A stretch of 64,000 nucleotides of DNA from Mycoavidus cysteinexigens (GTDB lineage Bacteria > Pseudomonadota > Gammaproteobacteria > Burkholderiales > Burkholderiaceae), in NCBI RefSeq assembly GCF_003966915.1, contig NZ_AP018150.1, forward strand, positions 1,674,001 through 1,738,000, in the 5' to 3' direction. The notes below the pieces were generated by a model. It saw nothing but the letters and a program-made list of their open reading frames with translations. It was not told the origin of the DNA and did no database searches. Position 1 is the stretch's first letter; every line of letters begins with the position of its first letter. This document shows, piece by piece, positions 17,823 to 27,750 of this stretch. The position numbers were made by a program, and so were the translations under genes.

Positions 17823-20057
17823 TTACGCTAACTCTGCCTCTCTCTGTTTTAACAATCTTTGATTCATTTCGCTTAACCCTACTACCCCTTCCATTAACGC
17901 CCCTCTTACCGTCAAAAAATTTTGCCCCGTACCCCAGCTCAAATGCGCCTTATATTCCCCTTCCTCTTTTTTTAACTCCCATTGCCGTACTGATTTATCA
18001 GTACTGCCTATCCCTAAATAGTCAACACCGAAGGTCTCTTTCCAGGCATGGCTTCTCACTGGACCACTATCCTGAATGAGAATTTGACAATCACCCGTTT
18101 GGGCATCCCACAGCCTTACCGTACTGTCTAAACTCCCCGACGCTATCTGCGCGCCGCTCAGCGAATACACTACGCTCAAAACACCATCAGTATGGCCTTC
18201 TAAAGTGAGGCCCGCGGTTCCACTTGCCGCATCCCACACTCGGATCGTATTGTCATAACTCCCCGACGCTAGCTGCGCGCCGCTCGGCGAATACACTACG
18301 CTCAAAACACTAGCACTATGGCCTGCTAAGGTATAGATTTTTTCCCAATTCGAAGTCGTATACACGCTAATCTCACCGCTTGCGAGTCCTGCAGCGTAAC
18401 TCTTACCATCCGGTGAATACGCGCACGACAACACCTCGCTCCTTTCCTGGAGATAAGGCAATTCCCCAAACTTTACTCCGGACATCTGCGCGCCTCTTAA
18501 ATTCGCCTCACGCAACCAAATTCTGCGAAGATTCGCATTTCTTAAATCCGCCCCTTCAAACTGCGCTGAATCGAACATCCCAAAACTTAGATCCGCTCCC
18601 GATATTTGGACGCCCTTTAAATCCGTTCCTTTAAACGACACCCCTGCTCTCACCAATACCGTGATTGCATTCGACGCACCTACACCAAAATCCCCATCTT
18701 CTTTTGAGCACTCAATCACACTTAACAGCGCTGCTTTAAACTCCGACTCTTGCCGCACCCGCTCTGATAAAAATTGCAATACCGCTGCATCTTTCACCAG
18801 CGGGAGCTGATTTAATAGCTGCCCCCTCTCTATTCCTTTCTCGGTTCCACCCCACAACGCTCTTGCCACAAAATAATCCCGTATCGACTTATGGATAAAT
18901 CGATATTGGTCTCCTTGCCTCGATAACGGCGCATTAAACCGTAAGAGACGCGTCTTTTCGTCACCATTGCTTAAAAAAGCACCCCATTCTTGCCCTTCGC
19001 TTGCTTTCTCTGTCAAATATGTCGCTACCAGCACCTGTTTTTCATATAACGCAAGCGCAAATTCTTGGCTGAAATGAATGCCGTGCTTAATAAAGTCTTC
19101 TTCCGCTAAGCGGTTAAAGGTTTTTTGCTCTTCTTCAGTTAACTGAATTCCTTGTAATCGACTCTGCGAGCGGGCAAACCAGTTCTTCGCAAACTGCTCA
19201 TAAAGCGCGCCTCGAGTATACGAATTTCGATTAGAAGAGCCTTCTTTTGAGTCCAACGAAGGCAGCACGTCTAGCACTATCTTTAGTAAAAATGGATTGC
19301 CTATCAGCGCTTGTAAGTCTGGATGCGATAAAGCACTTTGATACTGAGCCGCATTCCAGTTAGAGACTTGAGCATGTTTGACGTGGCTTTCTACATAGCC
19401 TCTAATTGCAGCCTTAGAAAATGGAGCTAGCTCACATTCTTCAAATACTTTCACTTGACCGGACGGATAAAACTTGCTTTGATAACTTGGCCCTAAATAT
19501 TCGGGGCGGCTACTGATTACTACTTTAGCGTCCCACTTATCGAGCTTGTTATCCGTATAAAATGCCCGTTGACGGTGCTTAATCTCATCATAGCCATCCA
19601 GAATAAAGATAAACCGACGCTTTTGACGTAACTGTTGGATCTGCTCTATTGAAAAGCCTTCCTCAGTAAAATATTCAGTCAGGAGATTTTTGTTTGGATC
19701 TTCTAGCGTCGTCAGCGGGATAAAGACTGGAATACGCTCATCCTCTTTCCTATCCTCCAGCTCATAGCTCTCCCATAAATCGCGGGCTAAATAGCGATTA
19801 AACGTCGATTTTCCTGAACCGGCCTCACCTAACAGTAAAAAGACTTTTTTATCCGACTCTAAAAATGCTTTGAGCGTACCATTTAAATCAAAACGTTCGC
19901 CCGATTCGCCACTGTTCACGACTTTACCTTCGGGAGCCACATACAGATTCAGCGCATCTTTTACCGTTGCGTCATTTTGCAAACCCGATAAATAATTCTT
20001 TCGCATTGTTTCAATGTTCTCACCCAAATTAGCTAAGGGGGCCGTGTTAGGTTGCAA
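17823..20057 (-). CDS. NACHT-pentapeptide-WD40 protein, main part of a frameshifted gene
   Basis: These 744 residues are homologous to the neighbouring NACHT protein. Walker A is GEAGSGKST and Walker B is FIFILDGYDEIKHRQ. Pentapeptide repeats run from about 470 to 525. Only four WD40 units follow (one degenerate, two canonical, one terminal), then the same C-terminal tail (LMEGVVGLSEMNQRLLKQR). In-frame codons upstream of 20057 continue the homology (VHYHGTGLD) up to about 20128, where the frame is lost. The N-terminal part continues in another phase at 20102-20311. The restored protein would have about 840 residues. With so few blades it cannot form a full propeller alone, so it is either decayed or a short variant. 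Confidence 0.75.
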   Translation of the reverse strand: MQPNTAPLANLGENIETMRKNYLSGLQNDATVKDALNLYVAPEGKVVNSGESGERFDLNGTLKAFLESDKKVFLLLGEAGSGKSTFNRYLARDLWESYELEDRKEDERIPVFIPLTTLEDPNKNLLTEYFTEEGFSIEQIQQLRQKRRFIFILDGYDEIKHRQRAFYTDNKLDKWDAKVVISSRPEYLGPSYQSKFYPSGQVKVFEECELAPFSKAAIRGYVESHVKHAQVSNWNAAQYQSALSHPDLQALIGNPFLLKIVLDVLPSLDSKEGSSNRNSYTRGALYEQFAKNWFARSQSRLQGIQLTEEEQKTFNRLAEEDFIKHGIHFSQEFALALYEKQVLVATYLTEKASEGQEWGAFLSNGDEKTRLLRFNAPLSRQGDQYRFIHKSIRDYFVARALWGGTEKGIERGQLLNQLPLVKDAAVLQFLSERVRQESEFKAALLSVIECSKEDGDFGVGASNAITVLVRAGVSFKGTDLKGVQISGADLSFGMFDSAQFEGADLRNANLRRIWLREANLRGAQMSGVKFGELPYLQERSEVLSCAYSPDGKSYAAGLASGEISVYTTSNWEKIYTLAGHSASVLSVVYSPSGAQLASGSYDNTIRVWDAASGTAGLTLEGHTDGVLSVVYSLSGAQIASGSLDSTVRLWDAQTGDCQILIQDSGPVRSHAWKETFGVDYLGIGSTDKSVRQWELKKEEGEYKAHLSWGTGQNFLTVRGALMEGVVGLSEMNQRLLKQREAELA

Positions 20058-20101
20058 GGCAAAGTTTTGATGACGTATTAGAGTTTCTAAAAGCTTGAGG
20101 T

Positions 20102-20311
20102 CTAAACCTGTTCCATGGTAATGAACTTCACTTGGTGATTCGAACCACTCACTGGGATATTCACTAAGCCTGTACTAATTTGTGTAGCAGATTGCATCTC
20201 TGCATCATAGGCCACCTGGGTTGAATTCGTTCGTGCCGGCGTATTTAACAAATTGGGGAAATGGGACGCTAAGAAAGACAGAGTGCTTTTGTTTGAATTA
20301 ATCGGAAACAT
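20102..20311 (-). pseudogene. N-terminal piece of the frameshifted NACHT-WD40 gene
   Basis: From ATG 20311 (AGAGGG upstream) this frame encodes MFPINSNKS and then a region aligning with the N-terminus of the 1261-residue NACHT protein, including GLVNIPVSGSNHQV. It then runs to a premature stop at 20102. Moving by one base near 20125-20129 restores VHYHGTGLD in the main frame. A single-base deletion next to an A run explains the break. It may be a true pseudogene, phase variation or a sequencing error. Confidence 0.7.
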
Positions 20312-20969
20312 GCTGGTGATCCCTCTTTGATCGTTAGTCATCCCCGCGTTTTAAGAGGACTTAAAAGTAGAAGTTAGGCCGCAGGAGCCAGTTTTTGTTT
20401 TTACTCGGATTTAAGCAAATTCTAGCATTGAAAATTCACTATTTTCGTTCCGCAAAAAAGAGGGCAGTCAAGCCCATTAAAGGCCTAAATCGCCTGTTTA
20501 CGGGATAATTGCGGAACCGATTTTAGCCTAACTCTTTGATTTTTATATATTTAGCGAGAGCCTTTTAATCCGTGGAGGCCAGATTAAAGCCTTTGGTCGA
20601 CGTAACCAGCTTACCTTTGTGATACTGAACATACCGCCAAATCATCTTTTCGTCAGGATAACCCCAAAGCTAGCGACACAAGACCCATTTTTTTCAACAT
20701 GTGCGTTGTCGCTTGAGTGATAGAGATGAGAGTAAATGAATTGAACCGGCCGTGGGCGACTCTGGAAGTAGCATAGTACGCGCCAATTTAAGAAATCGGT
20801 AACAAGCCCAATAGGACCATCGATTCGGGACAATCCAGACGGTGCAGATTGAACCGGAATGGATTACAGAGCAGCAGGGTTAAGCATGGTGGAAACGGTA
20901 TTCACCGGTTGACTATCCCGCCTATTTCCCGCCAAATATCACAGATAAGCTTATAGAATAAAGAGTACT
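20312..20969. other. Non-coding gap with a possible decayed integrase remnant
   Basis: On the minus strand around 20640-20833 a frame contains SDNAHVEKNGSCV. This resembles the SNDNALVEKNGxVVR motif of rve-type integrases and transposases, but stops and phase changes surround it. I see nothing else. It sits between the tRNA-Leu(UAA) 3' end and the NACHT genes, where an element's integrase might have been. Confidence 0.25.
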
Positions 20970-21293
20970 TGGTGCCGGGGACCGGACTCGAACCGGCAAG
21001 CCCGAAGGCGGCGGATTTTCTTCACACTACGTCTTTAAACGCCAGCATAGTTGCTGTTTGTGCGCTGGACTATGCCTTCGCCCTAACGCTTACGCGCAGT
21101 AGGCGCCCTCCGTCTAGTCTCTACACCTTTCTTTTGCGTCTATCAATAAATCGGCGCAAAAGACTTGGCTCGGCATTGCCTCGGCGCATGCGCCAGGGGG
21201 TTCACCGAATTTGAAGGGTTCTACACTGACCGTTTCCAGTCAGGCACTCAAATTTTTAAGTCCGCTATGTTTACCAAATTTCATCACCCCGGC
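20970..21293 (-). tRNA. tRNA-Leu(UAA) interrupted by a group I intron
   Basis: The 5' exon (21293-21258) begins GCCGGGGUGAUGAAAUUUGG and ends ...GCGGACUU. The 3' exon (21019-20970) begins AAAAUCCGCCGCC and ends with the T-arm, CCCCGGC and encoded ACCA. Joined, the anticodon stem GCGGA/UCCGC closes the loop CUUAAAA, giving anticodon UAA. The long variable arm (CCGCCUUCGGGCUUG region) and the seven-pair acceptor stem GCCGGGG/CCCCGGC confirm a leucine tRNA. The intron splits it after U34. A 16-bp copy of its 3' end lies at 9232. Confidence 0.93.
21020..21257 (-). ncRNA. Group I intron (IC3-like) in tRNA-Leu(UAA)
   Basis: This is a 238-base intron. The 5' exon end ACUU can pair with GAGU just inside the intron, leaving the U-G wobble that defines the 5' splice site. 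The last intron base is G. Core segments resemble those of cyanobacterial tRNA-Leu introns: UGGAAACGGUCAG (P2 loop), UUCAAAUUCGGUGAA, GGCAAUGCCGAGCCAAGUC and GGUGUAGAGACUAGACGG. No homing endonuclease is encoded. It should be self-splicing, which was not tested here. Confidence 0.88.
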
Positions 21294-21378
21294 AGGAGTG
21301 AAACGCGGATTCTACCACTGCTGTAGCCGTTACGTTCTAGTCGCAGAAAAAAATTTCTTACTTGACATGCCAAATTTT

Positions 21379-23362
<1,984 letters not shown>

Positions 23363-23500
23363 CTAAGCAGACTGCATTTTCTTCTTCGCCATCCACAGAT
23401 TACTCAAGGCAAATAATGTGATGATCTGTGCGTATTCTTCCCCAGTCCTTTAAGCGTACTTTGGTGTATCCAAACTGGCGCGACAATTCAAAATGCAACC
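23363..23500 (-). pseudogene. IS5-like transposase, C-terminal remnant (frameshifted)
   Basis: Read on the minus strand, RQFGYTKVRLK is followed after a one-base shift by QIITLFALSNLWMAKKK and a stop. This is the typical end of IS5-family transposases (FGYxKVRYRGL, then LFALSNLWMARK). The rest of the gene is absent. It is an ancient fragment next to an IS3 fragment. Confidence 0.65.
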
Positions 23501-23734
23501 CTCTATGAGTCGCACAGGCAATGGCTATATAATGCCCTAATGGAAAGCTTCTGGGGCTCGCTTAAAAATGAGCTTGTCCATCACCGACGATACTTAATTC
23601 GTGAGCACGCTCACAACGACATTAGCGAATATATAGAGCTCTTTTATAACCGACAGCGTAGACATTCTAGGATTGGATATCTGCCTCGCGCTATCTTTGC
23701 ACAAAAATTTTATCAACAATTCTACATTGCATGA
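23493..23734 (+). pseudogene. IS3-family transposase OrfB, C-terminal remnant
   Basis: From ATG 23540 the frame reads MESFWGSLKNELVHHRRY, then ELFYNRQRRHSRIGYLPRAIF. This is the end of the IS3-group rve domain, including the last catalytic Glu in ESFW. Just upstream, SMSRTGNGY lies in another phase where family members have SMSRKGNCYDNA, so a frameshift has occurred. Only about a quarter of OrfB is left. Confidence 0.75.
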
Positions 23735-23797
23735 CTTTATCTATGGCGCCCACGATTGACGATCTAGCTCAGAAAGGGACTTTTATAAAATCGTAAG

Positions 23798-23822
23798 TTG
23801 TTGATTTATAATGATTTTATGG
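23798..23822. repeat. Left half of a 51-bp att-like repeat (split by IS66)
   Basis: These 25 bases are identical to 33361-33385. Together with 27543-27568 they rebuild a perfect 51-bp copy of the tRNA-Leu(UAG) 3' end plus its downstream flank. Weaker similarity extends further left (GACTT..A.AAAA.CGTAA). Confidence 0.9.
23815..23822. repeat. IS66 target-site duplication, left
   Basis: TTTTATGG directly precedes the IS66 left end (GTAAGC) and is repeated at 27535-27542. Eight bases is the duplication length usual for IS66. Confidence 0.92.
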
Positions 23823-23895
23823 GTAAGCATCCATCCCACCCACCTTGAGCCAGGCATTATCCTGTAGCAATCTCCCTAAATTTGAGGGGAGATAA

Positions 23896-24225
23896 ATGAA
23901 AGAAGAGACAAGATTACAAAAGCGAAAAGATTGGGCAAGCCATGTGGGGAATTGGAAAGCAAGCGGTCAAAGCCAAGCGGCCTACTGCTCGGCCCAGGGA
24001 CTGAAACTGAATACATTCAAAGATTGGGTGGTCAAGATACGTAAGGACGGAGGTTTGCCCGCTAAGCCAAAGCAAGGTTTGAGCTGGGTGCCAGTCAAAG
24101 TACAGGTGGAAGAAACTTCGTCAAATTTAATTTTGCGGGCAGTCAACAGATGGCAGCTGGAATTGCCGGCGAAGGTTTGTCCGCATTGGCTAGGTCAGTT
24201 GTTGCGAGAGCTGGGAGGATGCTGA
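23896..24225 (+). CDS. tnpA: IS66 accessory protein TnpA
   Basis: This 109-residue protein has the IS66 Orf1 pattern: WASHVGNWKASGQSQAAYCSAQGLKLNTFKDWV, a helix-turn-helix-like region, followed by a short C-terminal part. A GGGGAG-type site lies upstream. Its last codons overlap the tnpB start at 24219, which fits coupled translation. It is required with TnpB and TnpC for transposition in this family. Confidence 0.85.
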   Translation: MKEETRLQKRKDWASHVGNWKASGQSQAAYCSAQGLKLNTFKDWVVKIRKDGGLPAKPKQGLSWVPVKVQVEETSSNLILRAVNRWQLELPAKVCPHWLGQLLRELGGC

Positions 24226-24605
24226 AACTGTGCCAGGTATGGCTAGCGGTAGAGCCAGTAGATATGCGCCTAGGGATAGACGGGTTATCGCAACGAGTCC
24301 AACAGGGGCTAGGCAAAAAGCCATGTGACGGGACGGCGTATGCGTTTCATAATCGTCGGGGTACACGCTTAAAGCTATTGATATGGGATGGGACCGGAGT
24401 ATGGTTATGTCAGAGGCGCTTGCACCGAGGCCACTTTATATGGCCGCGTGTAGGAGAAGCGACGTATACGGTAACGCAAGCGCAGTGGGAATGGTTAACG
24501 AAAGGGATAGATTGGCAACGTTTATCCGCGCCGGAGCCTGTCATTATTTTTGTGTGCGAGGAAGCCTCACCAAGAAATTACAGTCTCATGCTAAAGAAAC
24601 AGTAA
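24219..24605 (+). CDS. tnpB: IS66 TnpB with C-terminus altered by IS256 insertion
   Basis: ATG 24219 overlaps the end of tnpA, with GGGAGG just upstream. Residues 1-105 are standard TnpB (VDMRLGIDGLSQRVQQGLG, AYAFHNRRGTRLKLLIWDGTG, GIDWQRLSAP). At that point the IS256 starts, and the frame reads 23 foreign residues to a stop at 24605. Removing IS256 and one duplication restores APAPAHWHV and a stop, the usual TnpB ending. Only the last few residues are lost, so function could persist. Confidence 0.85.
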   Translation: MLKLCQVWLAVEPVDMRLGIDGLSQRVQQGLGKKPCDGTAYAFHNRRGTRLKLLIWDGTGVWLCQRRLHRGHFIWPRVGEATYTVTQAQWEWLTKGIDWQRLSAPEPVIIFVCEEASPRNYSLMLKKQ

Positions 24606-25879
24606 ATCGGTCGCCAAATAAGATGGCAAATTGAATTTTAGCTGCTCGCCATATAATCGGAGGCATTTTCCACTCCTTAGAGATATTGCGCAAGGCTAAA
24701 TAAATTAATTTAATAGCGGCTTGGTCGTTAGGGAAATGGCCTCGATTTTTAATCACCTTACGCACGCGCATATGCAGACTTTCAATGGCATTCGTTGTAT
24801 AGATGATTTTACGAACCTCCAGGGGGTAGGCAAAAAACGGAATAACTTCTTGCCAATGACGTTGCCAAATTGAAGCAATGGGCGGATATTTGAGGCCCCA
24901 TGGGCCATTGGCAAAGGCTTCAAGCGCTTGAGCCGCTTCCTCTTCGGTCGTGGCTCGATAAATCGTTTTCAATTCTGCCGCCACCGCTTTGCGGTCTTTC
25001 CAGCTCACAAACTCTAAGCTATTCCGTATTAAATGGACAATACAGGTCTGAATTTGCGTTTGCGGGAAAGCGGCTGTGATCGCTTCTGGAAACCCCTTGA
25101 GCCCATCTATTACAGCAATCAAGATATCCGTCACGCCCCGATTTTTGAGTTCTGTCATCACCCTAAGCCAGAATTTTGCCCCTTCAGTCTGCTCTACCCA
25201 GATGCCTAAAATTTCTTTCAGGCCATCGGGTCTTACACCTAGCGCCAGGTAAACCGCTTTATTCTTTACGCTGCCTTCATCCCGTATCTTCACTCGCAGT
25301 GCATCAAAAAATACCAACGGATACACGGACTCCAACGGACGATTCTGCCATTCAGTCACCTCATCCATTACGCTTGAGGTCACCTTTGAGATTAGGTCTG
25401 GCGAGACTTCTAGACCATAAAGTTCCGTCAGATGCCCTTGGATCTCTCTTACCGGTAAACCCCTTGCGTACAGGGAAATCACCTTATCATCGAACCCAGG
25501 TAAGCGTCTTTGGTGCTTCGCTATCAATTGTGGATCAAAATTCCCCTCCCGATCTCGAGGTATATTCAACTCTATCTTGTCCTGAGACGCTAATACTGTC
25601 TTCTTGCTACTCCCATTCTTATAGTTACTTTTTATTTCTCCCGCATTCCGCTCTTGAGCAAGATGATGGTCTAATTCCGCTTGCAGCATTCTCTCTGCTA
25701 ATGCTTTTTTTAGCTGACCAAATAACCCGGCCTCTGTAAATAGCGATTGCGGATTCGACGGATCTACTCCTTCTAAGATTTTATCTAATAGTCCTTCGTC
25801 TAACTTTGTCATAGGATTCCTTTTTTATTACTTCTATTATCAGATGAATTCCTCTTCACACAAAGTTTCTGACACGCTC
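24534..25879 (-). mobile_element. IS256-family element with perfect 8-bp duplication
   Basis: Ends are GAGCcTGTCA at 24534 and TGACAcGCTC at 25879, with further inverted similarity inside (TTTGTGTG..GAGGAA). The sequence CCGCGCCG flanks both sides (24526-24533 and 25880-25887). The element is 1346 bases long and carries one transposase on the minus strand. It lies inside tnpB of the IS66. Confidence 0.92.
24586..25812 (-). CDS. IS256-family (mutator-type) transposase
   Basis: The protein has 408 residues, full length for IS256. Family blocks are LVFFDALRVKIRDEG (first Asp), IDGLKGFPEAITAAFPQTQIQTCIVHLIRNSL (second Asp and the C-x2-H motif), WKDRKAVAAELKTIYRA and YTTNAIESLHMRVRK (catalytic Glu). 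It has no frameshift or stop. It is the only gene of the element, on the strand opposite to the IS66 genes. Confidence 0.93.
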   Translation of the reverse strand: MTKLDEGLLDKILEGVDPSNPQSLFTEAGLFGQLKKALAERMLQAELDHHLAQERNAGEIKSNYKNGSSKKTVLASQDKIELNIPRDREGNFDPQLIAKHQRRLPGFDDKVISLYARGLPVREIQGHLTELYGLEVSPDLISKVTSSVMDEVTEWQNRPLESVYPLVFFDALRVKIRDEGSVKNKAVYLALGVRPDGLKEILGIWVEQTEGAKFWLRVMTELKNRGVTDILIAVIDGLKGFPEAITAAFPQTQIQTCIVHLIRNSLEFVSWKDRKAVAAELKTIYRATTEEEAAQALEAFANGPWGLKYPPIASIWQRHWQEVIPFFAYPLEVRKIIYTTNAIESLHMRVRKVIKNRGHFPNDQAAIKLIYLALRNISKEWKMPPIIWRAAKIQFAILFGDRFTVSLA

Positions 25880-25964
25880 CCGCGCCGGCGCCTGCCCATT
25901 GGCACGTGTAGTTCAGTCCATCAAAACTGCCCAACGAAGCGATAAAAACAGATAGAATCCTGGC

Positions 25965-27503
25965 ATGAATCTGGATGCCGAGATTGCCCCGTTTAAGCTG
26001 AATGAACACGCCGAACAGTGGTTGGCTGCGCGGTGCGCGCACTGGCAAAATGAGACCGACAAGATACAGGCTGAGCTAAGGTTGGCTCAGCTCAAAATAC
26101 AAGCGCTGACCCTTGAGCTGGCGCACCACAAAAGGCTGCGTTTCGGCCATAAAAGTGAAGCTTTGACCTCAGAACAGCGCTCACTATTTGAAGAGACCTG
26201 GGAAACCGATTTAGGGGAAATACAAGCACAGGTCACTGAGCATCTGTTACCTAGCTCCCGCACGCCACGGCAAAGCGCAGGCCGTCAGGCCCTACCAGAG
26301 CATCTGCCGCGTATCGAGCATCGGCATGAACCTGAGTCGTGCGACTGTGCGCAATGTGGCCAAGCCCTGGTCAAAATAAGCGAAGATGTGAGCGAACAGC
26401 TGGATGTGGAACCTGCGCGCTTCTTTGTCCATCGGCATATCCGCCCGCAATATGCCTGTCGCGCCTGCGAAACGATGAGTGCAGCGCCAGTGCCTGCTGC
26501 GATTATTGACGGTGGCCTGGCTTCACCGGGCTTACTCACCTGGATTACCGCCAGCAAATATCTGGACCATTTGCCTCTGTATCGGCTCGAAGCTATTGCA
26601 GAGCGGCAAGGCGTCCATTTAGCGCGCTCAAGTCTGGCGCAATGGATAGGACAGACTGGTGCTGCTTTACAGCCGCTGGCAGAGCGCCTGGCAGAATTAT
26701 TGCGAGAACGCGCTGTTTTACATGCAGATGAAACCCCTGTGGCCCAACTTGATCCAGGCAAAGGTAAAACGAAACGTGCCTATCTGTGGGCTTACCGAAG
26801 CAATGATCTGGACACTGGGCCACCGATTGCGGTGTTTGATTATCAATTGAGTCGTTCAGGCAGTCATGCACAGACCTTCTTGCAAGGGTGGCAAGGGGAT
26901 CTGGTTGTGGATGATTTTAAAGGGTATAAAGCCTTATTCAGCAAAGGCATCGCTGAAGTGGGGTGTATGGCGCATGCACGACGAAAATTCTTTGATCTCT
27001 ATGCTGCCAATCAATCTCCCCTTGCCCAGCAGGCCCTGGAAATGATTGGCGAACTCTATGAAATTGAAAAACGGGCGCGAGCCAGTCCTGGTGAATGCGA
27101 AGCCTTACGGCGAAAAGAAACGATTCCAAAACTCCAGACCTACCATCAGTGGCTATTGGAGACTCGCGTCACGGTAGCGGATAACAGCGCGCTGGCGCGG
27201 GCGATCGACTACAGTTTAAGACGCTGGCAGGCGCTATCCCGCTTTGCCCATTCGGCCAACCTGCCCATAGACAATAACGCCATAGAGAATATCATCCGTC
27301 CCATTGCCGTGGGCCGCAAGAATTGGCTCTTTATAGGCTCTGAACGTGCGGGTCGGCGCGCCGCTGCGATTCAAAGTCTGTTTGCCACAGCCAAGCTCAA
27401 TGGGCTTGATCCCGCTGCATGGCTCAAAGACACTTTGGAAAAATTACCTGCTTGGCCTCATCGGCGAATCGACGAATTGCTCCCTTTACCGCCTCCTTTA
27501 TAA
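25965..27503 (+). CDS. tnpC: IS66-family transposase TnpC
   Basis: The protein has 512 residues. It has an N-terminal coiled coil (about residues 30-70), a leucine-zipper-like region with LRFGHKSEAL, and a zinc-binding SCDCAQCGQAL. The DDE transposase core includes VLHADETPVAQL, VVDDFKGYKALF and the HARRKFFDLYA block. The NAIENIIRPIAVGRKNWLFIGSERAGRRAA end carries the catalytic Glu. It appears intact, so the element may still be active if the altered TnpB works. Confidence 0.93.
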   Translation: MNLDAEIAPFKLNEHAEQWLAARCAHWQNETDKIQAELRLAQLKIQALTLELAHHKRLRFGHKSEALTSEQRSLFEETWETDLGEIQAQVTEHLLPSSRTPRQSAGRQALPEHLPRIEHRHEPESCDCAQCGQALVKISEDVSEQLDVEPARFFVHRHIRPQYACRACETMSAAPVPAAIIDGGLASPGLLTWITASKYLDHLPLYRLEAIAERQGVHLARSSLAQWIGQTGAALQPLAERLAELLRERAVLHADETPVAQLDPGKGKTKRAYLWAYRSNDLDTGPPIAVFDYQLSRSGSHAQTFLQGWQGDLVVDDFKGYKALFSKGIAEVGCMAHARRKFFDLYAANQSPLAQQALEMIGELYEIEKRARASPGECEALRRKETIPKLQTYHQWLLETRVTVADNSALARAIDYSLRRWQALSRFAHSANLPIDNNAIENIIRPIAVGRKNWLFIGSERAGRRAAAIQSLFATAKLNGLDPAAWLKDTLEKLPAWPHRRIDELLPLPPPL

Positions 27504-27534
27504 CCTGTCAACAGTGGTCCGGCTGACCGCTTAC

Positions 27535-27542
27535 TTTTATGG
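27535..27542. repeat. IS66 target-site duplication, right
   Basis: This is the TTTTATGG copy following the IS66 right end GCTTAC, matching 23815-23822. Confidence 0.92.
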
Positions 27543-27568
27543 TGCGAGGGGCGGGACTCGAACCCGCA
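27543..27568 (-). repeat. Right half of the 51-bp att-like repeat (tRNA-Leu(UAG) 3' end)
   Basis: These 26 bases are identical to 33386-33411. They encode, on the minus strand, most of the T-arm and acceptor 3' strand of tRNA-Leu(UAG). There is no matching 5' half here, so it is not a functional tRNA gene. Confidence 0.92.
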
Positions 27569-27682
27569 TTAAACCTATATTCCATAAGGGTTTTCGGGCA
27601 TAGGTTGGCGCAAAGCTGTCATTCTTAATTTATTGCGTAAACTTAAGGTAAGTTATCTGTCTGTAAATCACACAGTGATTCT

Positions 27683-27715
27683 GTAGCGCAAAATCCCTGA
27701 GTGATCTTGCGCTAC
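27683..27715 (-). terminator. Hairpin downstream of the 1504-residue NACHT gene
   Basis: GTAGCGCAA (27683-27691) pairs with TTGCGCTAC (27707-27715), a nine-pair stem. It lies 36 bases past the stop codon. No T run follows on either strand, so it may stabilise the mRNA end rather than terminate. Confidence 0.35.
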
Positions 27716-27750
27716 GCCCTGTTAACACCCTACTTTTAATTCATCCTCTC

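Larger units (their letters stand above)
23823..27534 (+). mobile_element. IS66-family element carrying a nested IS256
   Basis: The element begins GTAAGC (23823) and ends GCTTAC (27534), matching inverted IS66 termini, and is flanked by TTTTATGG on both sides. It contains tnpA, tnpB and tnpC in order. An IS256 element (24534-25879) has landed in the end of tnpB. Total length is 3712 bases, or about 2358 without the IS256 and one copy of its duplication. It inserted inside a tRNA-derived att repeat. Confidence 0.93.

Noticed and set aside
20969-21214. Plus-strand frame beginning MVPGTGLEPASPKAADF
   Set aside because: It is translation of the antisense of tRNA-Leu(UAA) and its intron, a common false gene call at tRNA 3' ends.
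27538-27600. A second tRNA-Leu gene near 27.54 kb
   Set aside because: Only the 3' part is present; no anticodon arm or 5' acceptor strand follows, so it is an att copy and not a tRNA.
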